From Zhouia amylolytica (GTDB taxonomy: Bacteria > Bacteroidota > Bacteroidia > Flavobacteriales > Flavobacteriaceae), in assembly GCF_900116365.1 (NCBI RefSeq), contig NZ_FPAG01000004.1, forward strand, positions 321,935 to 385,934: 64,000 bases of DNA. The letters run 5' to 3'. Below the pieces are notes generated by a model. That model did not search any database and was not told the DNA's origin. It worked only from the letters and a program-made list of their open reading frames with translations. Below are positions 26,146-35,600 of the stretch, piece by piece; positions within the stretch are counted from its first letter, which is position 1; the number at the start of each line of letters is the position of its first letter. The position numbers and the translations under genes were made by a program.

Positions 26146-27030
26146 TTTTTCGGTTTTTTTGGTTACCAGATAAACGCCTGTGAAGATCATCGCGGCAGTG
26201 GCAACTTTCATTAAATTTAGTTGGTCTGCACCTACAACTACCGCAAACAGAATTCCTATTAGTGGCTGTAGGTATATAAAAGCTCCGATGGTTGATGCTT
26301 TCAGTGTTTTTATAGCAAAAATATTAAGTAAATAGGTGGCAAATGTTGTTCCTAATACGACATATATAATCTTTAAAACAATATCAACAGGTAATTCTTG
26401 CCATTGGACCTGGGAGAACTCAACGTAACTAATTGGAAAATTAATGAATACGGCAATTAAAAAGAGCCATTTCATTAATGTAAAAGCGTGATACTTATTT
26501 GTAAGTGGCTTTACCAGTATCAAATAAAGTCCGTATGAGGTTGCGTTAATCACAAACAACAAGTTGCCCAATGGGATGTTCGGGGCGTTTTCTGCAGTAG
26601 TATTATCGTATAAAATGAGACCGGCAGTACCCGCAAAACCTAGTAGAATTCCGAATGCTCTGAGCCAACTAAGCTTTTCACCTATCAACAAGGCTGATAG
26701 TACAAAAACCAGTATCGGGGTTACTGTAATAATCAGGGAGCTGTGTATGGGAGTGGAGAGACTTAAACCTTTAAAAAACACTTGCATGTTAATAACCATT
26801 CCAAGAATTGCACAACCAATAATTCTAGGCCAATCGGATTTAGCTATTTTTTCTTTAGGCCCCCAAAAGCTTATACCCCAAAACAGGATGGCTGCACCAA
26901 GTACTCTAATCAATATAAATCCATAAGGCTGTACATAGGTTGGCATCACTCCTTTCGCAAGTGTATGATTAATACCATAGATGGCAGAGGCAATAAAGGC
27001 GGCAATTAATGCAAGAATTCTTTTATTCAT
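26137..27030 (-). CDS. EamA (DMT superfamily) transporter
   Basis: A 297-residue protein with ten predicted membrane segments in two EamA repeats (about residues 5-135 and 150-290). Each repeat keeps the family pattern, for example GINHTLAKGVMPTYVQPYGFI in the first and IGAFIYLQPLIGILFAVVVG in the second. Members export or import small metabolites such as amino acids; the substrate cannot be inferred. It shares an end with the thioesterase gene and follows the ArsC-like gene by 2 bases on the same strand, so the two may be cotranscribed. Confidence 0.9.
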   Translation of the reverse strand: MNKRILALIAAFIASAIYGINHTLAKGVMPTYVQPYGFILIRVLGAAILFWGISFWGPKEKIAKSDWPRIIGCAILGMVINMQVFFKGLSLSTPIHSSLIITVTPILVFVLSALLIGEKLSWLRAFGILLGFAGTAGLILYDNTTAENAPNIPLGNLLFVINATSYGLYLILVKPLTNKYHAFTLMKWLFLIAVFINFPISYVEFSQVQWQELPVDIVLKIIYVVLGTTFATYLLNIFAIKTLKASTIGAFIYLQPLIGILFAVVVGADQLNLMKVATAAMIFTGVYLVTKKTEKSV

Positions 27031-27032
27031 AA

Positions 27033-27386
27033 CTAAGGATGCAGAGCTTTATAAGTAGCTTCCGTTACTTTTTTACTATTTCCAACAAAGATTTGTTTGT
27101 CAACTATAATTACGGGTCTTTTAAGAAAGGTGTAGTGTTCCAGTATTAAAGATTTATAATCATCTTCACTTAATTCCATGTCTTTCAATCCACGTCCTTT
27201 ATAAAGCCTAGCTCTTTTACTAAACAAAGATTCGTACGACCCGGATAATGATTTCATTTCTTCTACCTGTTCATTAGTTATAACTTCCTTTTTAATGTCT
27301 TGCATTATAGTGTCTTCGGGAAGATTTAACTCTTTAATGATTCGTTTGCAAGTGTCGCAAGTGCTGAGGTAGTATATTTTTGTCAT
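27033..27386 (-). CDS. ArsC/Spx family glutaredoxin-like protein
   Basis: A 117-residue thioredoxin-fold protein starting MTKIYYLSTCDTCKR with a CxxC pair at Cys10 and Cys13, and the cis-Pro loop RPVIIVD near residue 90. This is the YffB/ArsC-like layout; the family name arsenate reductase is often transferred without proof. I chose the ATG at 27386; a longer frame reaches 27611 but overlaps the divergent DinB gene and is not family-like. Two bases separate it from the EamA gene. Confidence 0.87.
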   Translation of the reverse strand: MTKIYYLSTCDTCKRIIKELNLPEDTIMQDIKKEVITNEQVEEMKSLSGSYESLFSKRARLYKGRGLKDMELSEDDYKSLILEHYTFLKRPVIIVDKQIFVGNSKKVTEATYKALHP

Positions 27387-27436
27387 GAAAATTAGTTTTC
27401 GTTCCGAAAGAATATGCAAAGTAAATCCTTTTAAAA

Positions 27437-27444
27437 TATCTTTG
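27437..27444 (+). promoter_or_regulatory. -7 element for the DinB-like gene
   Basis: TATCTTTG matches TAnnTTTG and lies 17 bases before the start codon; no clear -33 element was found. Confidence 0.4.
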
Positions 27445-27461
27445 GAAAAAAATATAGTAAA

Positions 27462-27926
27462 ATGGAATGGACTTTTGATATAACAACAAAAAACAGAGCC
27501 ATATTTAAAAAAATATTGGAAGAAATGTCTTTGGAGGACTTGAATAAAGTTCCGAAGGGGTATAATAACAATGTCTTTTGGAATATAGCTCATGCTGTGG
27601 TAACACAACAATTACTCGCGTATAAGTTATCTGGCCTTGAAGTAAATGTTTCGGATGAAATGATAGCATCATATAGTAAAGGAACCAAACCTACCAGGGA
27701 TGTAACCCAAACGGAGGTTGAAGCCTTGAAAGGGCTTTTGTTCTCAACCTTGGATCAGTTAAAAAAAGATTATGAAGAAGGTAAATTCAAAGTTTATCAA
27801 CAGTATACAGTGTCTACAAACGACAGTACTTTAAGTAATATTGAAGAAGCATTAGAGTTCAATAATTTCCACGAAGGTTTGCATTTGGGGTATGTATTAG
27901 CTCAGCGAAGGTCGCTGGGAGCTTAG
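27462..27926 (+). CDS. DinB family (four-helix metal-binding) protein
   Basis: A 154-residue DinB-like protein. Three histidines probably bind a divalent metal: one in FWNIAHAVVTQQ (about residue 48) and two in FNNFHEGLHLGYV (about 138 and 142). The fold is a four-helix bundle used by damage-induced proteins and thiol-dependent metalloenzymes; no specific substrate is visible. It is divergent from the ArsC-like gene and nearly touches the convergent DUF3298 gene (3 bases). Confidence 0.86.
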   Translation: MEWTFDITTKNRAIFKKILEEMSLEDLNKVPKGYNNNVFWNIAHAVVTQQLLAYKLSGLEVNVSDEMIASYSKGTKPTRDVTQTEVEALKGLLFSTLDQLKKDYEEGKFKVYQQYTVSTNDSTLSNIEEALEFNNFHEGLHLGYVLAQRRSLGA

Positions 27927-27929
27927 TGA

Positions 27930-28658
27930 TTATTTTATAATGAGGTTATTTTGCAGGTCGTCGAAAGGGATTTCAATTTTAATCATTCCTTCAGCATAAG
28001 CCGCAATGTCATAGGGGTTGTAAATTAGTACAATCCCTTTTTCATTATAACCGATATTTTGGGGTAATTCGAATACATCGTTGTCAAACATAAATCCTGT
28101 ACTATTGATGCTTTCTTCATCAGGGATGTTATGGATTTGTCTGAATTTTTTTTCTACTAAAACTTTAAATGCAGAAAAATCTGTAAAAAGATCTTTAGTC
28201 TCCAATAATGCTCCGGTTTTAGCGTCGATATTCATGTAAGAAACTGCTCCATACCCATGTGCTCCTCCGGTATAAACATACGAGTCGAGTTGAAGGCTAA
28301 TTAAATCTTCAGTTTGGTAAGATACATTTCCATCGATAGTAGCTTCCCACACAGCGGCCATATCAGGGAAATCTTTTTTCGTTTTTTGATATTCGGATAC
28401 AAAATTTTCCACTTCTTGTTTTATGGATTCAGAAGTATGCTCTTCGGTATAATTCAACACTTGAATTGCGTAATCATTAAGGTGCTGGTTAATCGAGTCT
28501 GCTACAAAATTACCAGTGGCCTTAGGTAGGTTAATAGAGACTTTAGCGCAATCTTTACATGATTTTGAATTGATAGCCTCGGTTGTTAATTTAATTCCGT
28601 CTGAGTTACATGAAATGAATGCAAGAATTGCCAGAAACAGGAAATAGTATTTTTTCAT
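27930..28658 (-). CDS. DUF3298/DUF4163 domain lipoprotein (RsiV-like)
   Basis: A 242-residue lipoprotein: signal ending at AFISC (about Cys17), a DUF4163-type N-terminal domain (about 25-130) and a DUF3298 domain (about 145-240) with YVYTGGAHGYGAVSYMNID and GIVLIYNPYDIAAYAEG. These domains occur in RsiV-like anti-sigma factors, where they bind lysozyme, and in many surface proteins of unknown role. I chose the ATG at 28658 because it begins the signal peptide. Divergent from the cystathionine gamma-synthase gene. Confidence 0.88.
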   Translation of the reverse strand: MKKYYFLFLAILAFISCNSDGIKLTTEAINSKSCKDCAKVSINLPKATGNFVADSINQHLNDYAIQVLNYTEEHTSESIKQEVENFVSEYQKTKKDFPDMAAVWEATIDGNVSYQTEDLISLQLDSYVYTGGAHGYGAVSYMNIDAKTGALLETKDLFTDFSAFKVLVEKKFRQIHNIPDEESINSTGFMFDNDVFELPQNIGYNEKGIVLIYNPYDIAAYAEGMIKIEIPFDDLQNNLIIK

Positions 28659-28702
28659 CTGGATAAAAGTCATATTATAATAGGATAAAGGTACGTTCTT
28701 CG

Positions 28703-28733
28703 TTGGAATCCCCAAAAGGAAACGATATTTTTG
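28703..28733 (+). promoter_or_regulatory. Promoter of the cystathionine gamma-synthase gene
   Basis: TTG at 28703-28705 and TATTTTTG at 28726-28733 with a 20-base spacer. It lies inside a frame that could extend the gene upstream, so it supports the downstream ATG at 28760 as the true start. Confidence 0.7.
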
Positions 28734-28759
28734 TTAGAGGGATTTTAATAAATAATCAT

Positions 28760-29899
28760 ATGAAGTTCAATACCAAGACAATTCACGGAAACCAGAAACC
28801 CGATGAGGCTTATGGAGCTGTTATGCCTCCAATCTATCAAACTTCCACCTATGCCCAATCTACGCCTGGCGGTCATAAAGGATTTGAGTATTCAAGAACC
28901 CACAATCCTACCAGAAAGGCTTTGGAAGATGCAATGGCAAGTATAGAAAACGGGAACTACGGTCTAGCCTTTGGCAGTGGGTTGGCTGCAATTGATGCAG
29001 TATTAAAGCTTTTGAAGCCAGGCGATGAGGTTATTTCGACGAATGATCTTTATGGAGGTACTTATCGTTTATTCAATCAGGTATTCTCAAATTTTGGTAT
29101 TAAATTTCATTTTATTGAGATGGGAACAGTGGAGGATATATCCTCCTGCATTAATCCAAATACGAAGCTTATTTGGGTAGAAACACCGACGAATCCAATG
29201 ATGAATATTATAGATATAGAGGCTGTCTCTAAAATAGCGAAGCAACATCAATTGATTTTGGCTGTTGATAATACCTTTGCTACTCCATACCTGCAGCGCC
29301 CTTTGGATTTAGGTGCTGATATAGTAATGCATTCCGCTACCAAATACCTGGGCGGGCATAGTGATGTTGTTATGGGAGCTTTGGTGGTGAAGGAAAAGCA
29401 TCTGGCAGATAAATTATACTTTATTCAAAATGCTAGTGGTGCGATATGTGGGCCTATGGATAGCTTTTTGGTGTTAAGAGGAATCAAAACACTTCATGTT
29501 CGAATGCAGCGTCATTGTGAGAACGGACGCGCAGTTGCTGAATATTTGGCCGGACACTCCAAAATTGAAAAGGTGTATTGGCCCGGCTTTGAACACCATC
29601 CTAACCATGAAATAGCTAAAAGGCAGATGAAAGATTTTGGGGGTATGATTTCTTTTGTTACAAAAGACAGTAGTTTTAAAGACGCTATTAGGATCATAGA
29701 AAGTTTAAAAGTTTTTACGCTCGCTGAATCCCTTGGAGGGGTAGAGTCTTTGGCTGGTCATCCTGCAAGTATGACACATGCCAGCATCCCAAAAGAAGAA
29801 AGAGAAAAGTCGGGGGTGGTTGATGCCTTAATACGCTTAAGTGTGGGGATTGAAGATGTTGAAGATTTAATTGAAGATTTAAAACAGGCTATTGGTTAA
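28760..29899 (+). CDS. metB: Cystathionine gamma-synthase (trans-sulfuration PLP enzyme)
   Basis: A 379-residue Cys/Met-metabolism PLP enzyme beginning MKFNTKTIHGNQKPDEAYGA. The PLP lysine is Lys195 in HSATKYLGGHSDV; the N-terminal active-site loop is MPPIYQTSTYAQ and the C-terminal signature is SLGGVESLAGHPASMTHAS. It joins an activated homoserine with cysteine to form cystathionine, or works in the reverse lyase direction; sequence alone does not separate synthase from lyase. The promoter at 28703-28733 places the start here and not at 28703. Confidence 0.9.
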   Translation: MKFNTKTIHGNQKPDEAYGAVMPPIYQTSTYAQSTPGGHKGFEYSRTHNPTRKALEDAMASIENGNYGLAFGSGLAAIDAVLKLLKPGDEVISTNDLYGGTYRLFNQVFSNFGIKFHFIEMGTVEDISSCINPNTKLIWVETPTNPMMNIIDIEAVSKIAKQHQLILAVDNTFATPYLQRPLDLGADIVMHSATKYLGGHSDVVMGALVVKEKHLADKLYFIQNASGAICGPMDSFLVLRGIKTLHVRMQRHCENGRAVAEYLAGHSKIEKVYWPGFEHHPNHEIAKRQMKDFGGMISFVTKDSSFKDAIRIIESLKVFTLAESLGGVESLAGHPASMTHASIPKEEREKSGVVDALIRLSVGIEDVEDLIEDLKQAIG

Positions 29900-29985
29900 A
29901 AATCAATTTTTGTTAATATAGGCTTAATGTTTAAGACTGATATTATAAAATTATAAAAAATAGATGGTCATTTTTGAGTATATCG

Positions 29986-29993
29986 TATATTTG
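29986..29993 (+). promoter_or_regulatory. -7 element for gdhA
   Basis: TATATTTG, a perfect -7 match, lies 45 bases before the gdhA start; the -33 element is not clear. Confidence 0.5.
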
Positions 29994-30037
29994 CTCTGAT
30001 TTATTACGAACTTTTTAAAACGCATTATTTGCTAGAC

Positions 30038-31378
30038 ATGGAACAAAAAATCCACGATTTTATGGAGCTTGTAAAGGCTCGTAACTCACATGAGCCGGAG
30101 TTCATGCAAGCTGTTCAGGAAGTAGCTGAAACGGTTCTTCCGTATATCGCTCAACATGATATCTATAGTGGTAAGAACATCTTATTAAGAATGGTAGAGC
30201 CTGAAAGGGCGATTACTTTCAGGGTGTCATGGGTTGATGATGAAGGAGAGATACATGTGAACAGAGGTTATAGAATTCAAATGAATTCAGCAATTGGTCC
30301 TTATAAAGGAGGGTTGCGTTTTCACCCGAGTGTAAATATGAGTATTCTTAAATTCCTTGCTTTTGAGCAAGTGTTTAAAAATAGTTTGACGACACTTCCT
30401 ATGGGTGGCGGAAAAGGAGGTTCTGACTTTGATCCTAAAGGAAAGTCTGATGCAGAAATTATGCGCTTTTGCCATAGTTTCATGACTGAGTTGTGTCGTC
30501 ATATCGGTCCAAATACAGATGTTCCTGCAGGAGATATTGGTGTTGGAGCTCGTGAAGTGGGGTATTTGTTTGGGATGTATAAGAAGATAAGAAATGAGTT
30601 TACAGGGGTGCTTACCGGAAAAGGACTTTCTTGGGGAGGTTCTTTAATAAGGCCAGAAGCCACTGGATATGGTACGGTATATTTCGCGCAAAGTATGCTT
30701 GATACCAAAGGTGATAGCTTTGAAGGTAAAAAAGTTGTTATATCTGGTTCTGGTAATGTTGCTCAATATGCGGCAGAAAAGGTGCTTCATCTTGGCGGTA
30801 CCGTTCTTACTTTGTCTGATTCATCCGGGTTTATTTATGATAAGGATGGTATCGATGAGGATAAGTTAGCTCATGTAATGTATTTAAAAAATGAGAAGCG
30901 TGTTCGTATCTCTGAATATGTAGAGAAATATCCGGACGCAGCGTTTCATCCAGGAAAGAAGCCATGGGGTGTTGCTTGTGATGTGGCTCTGCCTTGTGCC
31001 ACACAGAATGAATTAGACGGGGAGGATGCCAAAGCGTTATTGGCTAATGGTTGTATAGCTGTTGCCGAGGGTGCTAATATGCCGTCAACTCCAGAGGCAA
31101 TCCATGCTTTCCATGAACATAAAATATTATTTGCTCCGGGGAAAGCTTCAAACGCTGGAGGGGTTGCAACTTCAGGACTTGAAATGTCTCAGAATTCCTT
31201 AAGAATTAGCTGGACAAGAGATGAAGTAGATGAGCGTTTAAAAGGGATCATGAAGAATATTCACGATATGTGTGTATCATATGGTGAAGAGAATGGTTAT
31301 GTAAATTATGTCAAAGGCGCAAATATTGGAGGCTTTGTAAAAGTTGCTGATGCTATGCTTGCTCAAGGCGTAGTGTAA
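30038..31378 (+). CDS. gdhA: NADP-specific glutamate dehydrogenase
   Basis: A 446-residue enzyme, full length for the bacterial hexameric type. The glutamate-binding and catalytic region is QMNSAIGPYKGGLRFHPSVN and LPMGGGKGGSDFDPKGKSD, where the second lysine-rich loop holds the active-site Lys; the nucleotide-binding motif is VISGSGNVAQYAAEK. It makes glutamate from 2-oxoglutarate and ammonia. The NADP assignment is by similarity to the assimilatory class. The ATG at 30038 is preferred over a TTG at 30029. It ends in a strong terminator. Confidence 0.96.
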   Translation: MEQKIHDFMELVKARNSHEPEFMQAVQEVAETVLPYIAQHDIYSGKNILLRMVEPERAITFRVSWVDDEGEIHVNRGYRIQMNSAIGPYKGGLRFHPSVNMSILKFLAFEQVFKNSLTTLPMGGGKGGSDFDPKGKSDAEIMRFCHSFMTELCRHIGPNTDVPAGDIGVGAREVGYLFGMYKKIRNEFTGVLTGKGLSWGGSLIRPEATGYGTVYFAQSMLDTKGDSFEGKKVVISGSGNVAQYAAEKVLHLGGTVLTLSDSSGFIYDKDGIDEDKLAHVMYLKNEKRVRISEYVEKYPDAAFHPGKKPWGVACDVALPCATQNELDGEDAKALLANGCIAVAEGANMPSTPEAIHAFHEHKILFAPGKASNAGGVATSGLEMSQNSLRISWTRDEVDERLKGIMKNIHDMCVSYGEENGYVNYVKGANIGGFVKVADAMLAQGVV

Positions 31379-31410
31379 TTAATTTGTTTTACGTGTTATT
31401 AACTGTAAAA

Positions 31411-31442
31411 AAAGCTCCTCAGAATTACTGAGGAGCTTTTTT
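31411..31442 (+). terminator. Terminator of gdhA
   Basis: A 12-bp stem, AAAGCTCCTCAG / CTGAGGAGCTTT, with a 5-base loop and a run of T, 32 bases after the gdhA stop. Confidence 0.92.
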
Positions 31443-31500
31443 ATTTGATAATTTTGAATCGTACATTGTCGTATGAAATCTTTATAGAATTGAGGTTATA

Positions 31501-32220
31501 ATGCTAGTAACAACAAAAGCGATTGTGCTATCAGCTATTAAATATTCTGATACGAGTTTAATAGTTAAATGTTACACCGAATCTGAAGGCGTTAAGAGTT
31601 ATATGCTTAAGGGGGTGTTGGCCGCTAAAAGAGGTAAGCTAAAAGCTAGTTATTTTCAGCCCCTGACGCAGCTTGAAATAGTTGCTAACCATAGGGGTAA
31701 AGGAACTTTAGAACGTTTAAGCGAGGTTCGGGTTTTGTATTATTTTCAATCCATTCATATCGATATTATTAAAAATTATATCGTTTTTTTTCTTTCCGAA
31801 ACTTTAGCAAGCGTATTACAGGAGGAGGAGGAAAACAAGTCTATGTTTAAGTTTATTGAATCTTCTATACAGTGGCTGGATACACATGAAGAGGTGGCAA
31901 ATTTTCATATATTTTTTCTGCTGAAATTATCAAGATATCTCGGTTTTCAACCTTACGAAATTATGGAAGATGCAAAATACTTTGATCTTCAGGAAGCAGA
32001 GTACACCTCAATAAAGCCGAAACATTCCTACTTGAGTGAAGACCAGCTTCAATTGTTTAATGCGTTTTTAGGTTCCGATTACGATACATTTGTATACATT
32101 CGAGCTACCAAGGCAACAAGGAAGGAGTTATTAAAGGCTATTATTCGTTTTTACCAATTCCATTTACATGGATTCAGAGAGCCTAAATCCCTGGACGTTT
32201 TAGATCAGTTGTTTGGGTAG
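31501..32220 (+). CDS. recO: DNA repair protein RecO
   Basis: A 239-residue RecO: an N-terminal OB-fold (about residues 1-80, beginning MLVTTKAIVLSAIKYSDTS) and a helical C-terminal domain (about 85-235). As in other Bacteroidetes members, the zinc-finger cysteines of the DNA-binding loop are absent. RecO anneals single-stranded DNA and loads RecA with RecR in the RecFOR pathway. The gene stands alone, 122 bases after gdhA. Confidence 0.93.
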   Translation: MLVTTKAIVLSAIKYSDTSLIVKCYTESEGVKSYMLKGVLAAKRGKLKASYFQPLTQLEIVANHRGKGTLERLSEVRVLYYFQSIHIDIIKNYIVFFLSETLASVLQEEEENKSMFKFIESSIQWLDTHEEVANFHIFFLLKLSRYLGFQPYEIMEDAKYFDLQEAEYTSIKPKHSYLSEDQLQLFNAFLGSDYDTFVYIRATKATRKELLKAIIRFYQFHLHGFREPKSLDVLDQLFG

Positions 32221-32423
32221 TTTTCTTAAAAAATTCTTCTGGTAGGGGTAGGGTTAATGCGTTGTGTTATTGTTTTATTATAGGGCACGACATTTTTCGT
32301 CACTTGTTGCCAGTGGTTATGACGTTGAATCGGGAAGGTATATTTCGGGTAATGATTTGCTAATTCATACGGTAATAATCCAGAGTCATAAGCAATAAGC
32401 TTGTCTTTAAAAAATATTTATAG

Positions 32424-32512
32424 CAGGTTAAATCCATTAAAAATGGATTTAGTTGTAGTTAATAATTAGCCTGTTTTTGTAAAAAGCCTCCTTTTTAAGG
32501 GGCTTTTTTTAT
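32424..32512 (+). ncRNA. Structured RNA ending in an intrinsic terminator, upstream of ileS
   Basis: A 9-bp perfect hairpin (TAAATCCAT / ATGGATTTA, 32429-32451) lies inside a CAGG/CCTG outer pairing (32424-32427 with 32470-32473), followed by a terminator (AAAAAGCC..CCTT / AAGG-GGCTTTTT plus T-run, 32481-32512). This is either the 3' end of a small RNA or an attenuator. I could not find a convincing promoter for it. No T-box consensus was seen. Confidence 0.45.
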
Positions 32513-32563
32513 GTATTTAAAACCTACAATTCGATGAAAATCACTAATTTCGCGCAACTCATA

Positions 32564-32613
32564 AGAGTGAGTCAGGGTTGAAAGCTTTATGTGAAGTGAT
32601 TGGCAACTTACTC
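32564..32613 (+). promoter_or_regulatory. Hairpin in the ileS 5' leader
   Basis: AGAGTGAGT (32564-32572) pairs with ACTTACTCT (32605-32613), with one G.T pair, enclosing 32 bases. Two copies of TCAGGGTT(G/A)AAA occur just inside the left arm and just after the right arm. The role is unknown. Confidence 0.4.
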
Positions 32614-32671
32614 TCAGGGTTAAAATTGAACATTTAGTATTAAATATCCAGAATTAGGAAAAAGATTTTTA

Positions 32672-35600
32672 ATGAAGTTTACTGAGTACAAAGGACTTGA
32701 TTTACCGAAAGTAGCAGAAGAAATTTTGAACTACTGGGAGGAGCATGATGTATTTGAAAAAAGTATAACTACGCGTGAGAACGCTCAGCCTTTTGTTTTT
32801 TTTGAAGGACCTCCTTCAGCAAATGGTTTGCCGGGGATTCATCATGTGATGGCTCGTGCCATCAAAGATATTTTTTGTCGCTATAAAACTCAAAAAGGAT
32901 ATCAGGTAAAGCGAAAAGCCGGTTGGGATACCCACGGCCTACCCGTGGAGCTTGGTGTTGAAAAGGAGTTGGGTATTACTAAAGAAGATATTGGAAAGAA
33001 GATTTCTGTCGAGGATTATAATAAAGCATGTAAGCAAGCGGTAATGCGTTATACGGATGTTTGGAATGATCTTACCAGAAAAATGGGTTATTGGGTAGAT
33101 ATGGAGAATCCATATATTACCTACAAGCCTAAGTATATGGAGAGTGTATGGTGGTTGTTAAAGCAGATATACAACAAAGATTTGCTTTACAAAGGGTACA
33201 CGATTCAACCGTATTCTCCCAAAGCCGGAACTGGATTAAGTTCCCATGAATTGAATCAGCCTGGCACTTATAAGGATGTATCAGATACAACGGCAGTGGC
33301 TATGTTTAAGACGAAGGAAGAAACATTGCCGGAGTTCTTAAGAGGATATGGGGAGATCGACCTGCTGGCCTGGACGACAACACCATGGACACTTCCGTCA
33401 AATACGGCATTAACTGTTGGTCCTAAGATAGATTATGTGTTGGTAAAAACCTATAATCAGTATACACATAAACCGATAAATGTTGTGTTAGGGAAGCCAT
33501 TGTTAGCCAGTCAGTTTTCGGGTAAATATGTGGCCGTTCTGGGCGAAGAGGAGCTGCAGGCTTACGCTGAAGGTGATAAAAAGATCCCTTATTTCGTTGT
33601 TAAAGATTTTAAAGGAGCTGATTTGGTGGGTATAAAGTATGAGCAATTATTGCCCTATGCTTTGCCTTATCAAAATCCTGAAAATGCGTTTAGAGTAATC
33701 TCTGGTGATTTTGTTACCACTGAAGACGGTACAGGTATCGTTCATACAGCGCCAACTTTTGGTGCAGATGATGCCAAGGTGGCTAAGGAGGCAACTCCTG
33801 AGGTGCCGCCAATGTTGGTGAGGGATGAGAATGATAATTTGGTTCCGCTTGTAGATCTTCAGGGACGATTCAGATCAGAACTTCCTGAGATTGGAGGAAA
33901 ATATGTAAAGAATGAGTATTATGCTGATGGTGAGATTCCCGAAAAATCTGTTGATGTTGAGATTGCCATTAAATTAAAAGAAGAAAATAAAGCTTTTAAG
34001 GTTGAGAAGTATGTCCATAGTTATCCACATTGCTGGCGTACGGATAAGCCTGTTTTATATTATCCGTTAGATTCCTGGTTTATTAAAGTTACTGAGCTTA
34101 AGGATAGAATGTTTGAGCTGAATCAAACTATTAACTGGAAGCCGAAAGCTACAGGAGAGGGAAGGTTTGGAAACTGGTTGCAAAATGCAAACGACTGGAA
34201 CCTTTCTCGTTCACGTTATTGGGGGATCCCATTACCTATATGGAGAACGGAAGATGGAAAAGAAGAGATTATTATTGGTTCGGTAGAAGAACTGAAAGCT
34301 GAAATGGCTAAAGCTGTGGAGGCGGGATATATGGAATCAGATGTTTTTGCCGAGTTTGAAGTCGGTAATATGAGTGAAGACAACTATGACAAGGTAGATC
34401 TTCATAAAAATATTGTGGACCAGATAACCCTGGTTTCTCCTTCAGGAAAACCAATGAATCGTGAGGCAGATCTAATAGATGTTTGGTTTGATAGTGGTTC
34501 AATGCCTTATGCCCAATGGCATTACCCATTTGAGAACAAAGAATTGATTGATGATAAGTTGTCGTATCCTGCAGATTACATTGCTGAGGGGGTTGACCAG
34601 ACAAGAGGTTGGTTCTATACGCTCCATGCTATTGGAACCCTGGTTTTTGATTCTGTTGCTTACAAGAATGTAGTTTCAAATGGTCTGGTATTGGACAAAA
34701 ACGGACAAAAAATGTCTAAACGATTGGGTAATGCTGTCGATCCTTTTGAGACGCTTTCAGAATACGGACCTGATGCAACCCGATGGTATATGATTAGTAA
34801 CGCTAATCCATGGGATAACTTAAAGTTTGATATAGATGGTGTTGCAGAAGTTAGGCGAAAGTTTTTTGGAACACTATATAACACCTATGCGTTCTTTAGT
34901 CTATATGCAAACATCGATAACTTTACGTATGCTGAAAGTGATATTCCGTTGGAAAAGCGTCCGGAGATAGACCGTTGGATTCTTTCGGAATTGAATACTT
35001 TGATCAAGAAGGTAGATGATGCGTATAATGATTATGAACCTACAAAGGCAGCGCGCGCTATTTCAGAATTTGTACAGGAGTACCTGAGTAACTGGTATGT
35101 TAGACTATGTAGAAGACGCTTCTGGAAAGGGGAGTATGGAGAAGATAAAATTTCGGCATATCAAACGCTGTATACATGTCTGGATATTGTAGCGAAGTTA
35201 GCGGCACCTATAGCGCCATTCTTTACAGATCAGTTGTATAAAGATTTAAATGGAGCTACTAAAAAAGAAGCGCTTGAAAGTGTGCATTTATCAGAGTTTC
35301 CAACATGTGATGAAGGGGTTATTGATAAACGTCTGGAGCGTAAAATGGAAACTGCCCAGACAATTACTTCCCTGGTCTTGTCGTTAAGGAAAAAAGAAAA
35401 AATTAAAGTTAGACAGCCGCTTAAGAAGGTGATCGTGCCAGTATTGGATGAAAATCAACGTCAGGAAATTTCGGCGGTTTCAGATTTGATTATCGCGGAG
35501 GTAAATGTAAAAGAGGTGGAGCTTTTAGACGATGCATCAGGAGTTTTGGTGAAGCAGATTAAACCGAATTTTAAAGTTCTTGGTCCTCGATTTGGCAAGG

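Larger units (their letters stand above)
32221..32671. other. 451-base intergenic region between recO and ileS
   Basis: No confident gene. From about 32221 to 32410 there is low-complexity non-coding sequence; both strands have open stretches of 37-63 codons with protein-like wording but no usable start codon. Downstream lie a hairpin and terminator (32424-32512) and an ileS leader hairpin (32564-32613), described separately. TAATTTCG at 32545-32552 is a weak -7 candidate for ileS. Confidence 0.5.

Noticed and set aside
27387-27611. N-terminal extension of the ArsC-like gene
   Set aside because: It overlaps the divergent DinB gene and its residues are not thioredoxin-fold-like.
28703-28759. 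Upstream extension of the cystathionine gamma-synthase gene
   Set aside because: The extension contains the gene's own promoter, so translation must begin later, at 28760.
32221-32671. T-box leader for ileS
   Set aside because: The conserved AGGGTGGNACCGCG antiterminator motif is not present.
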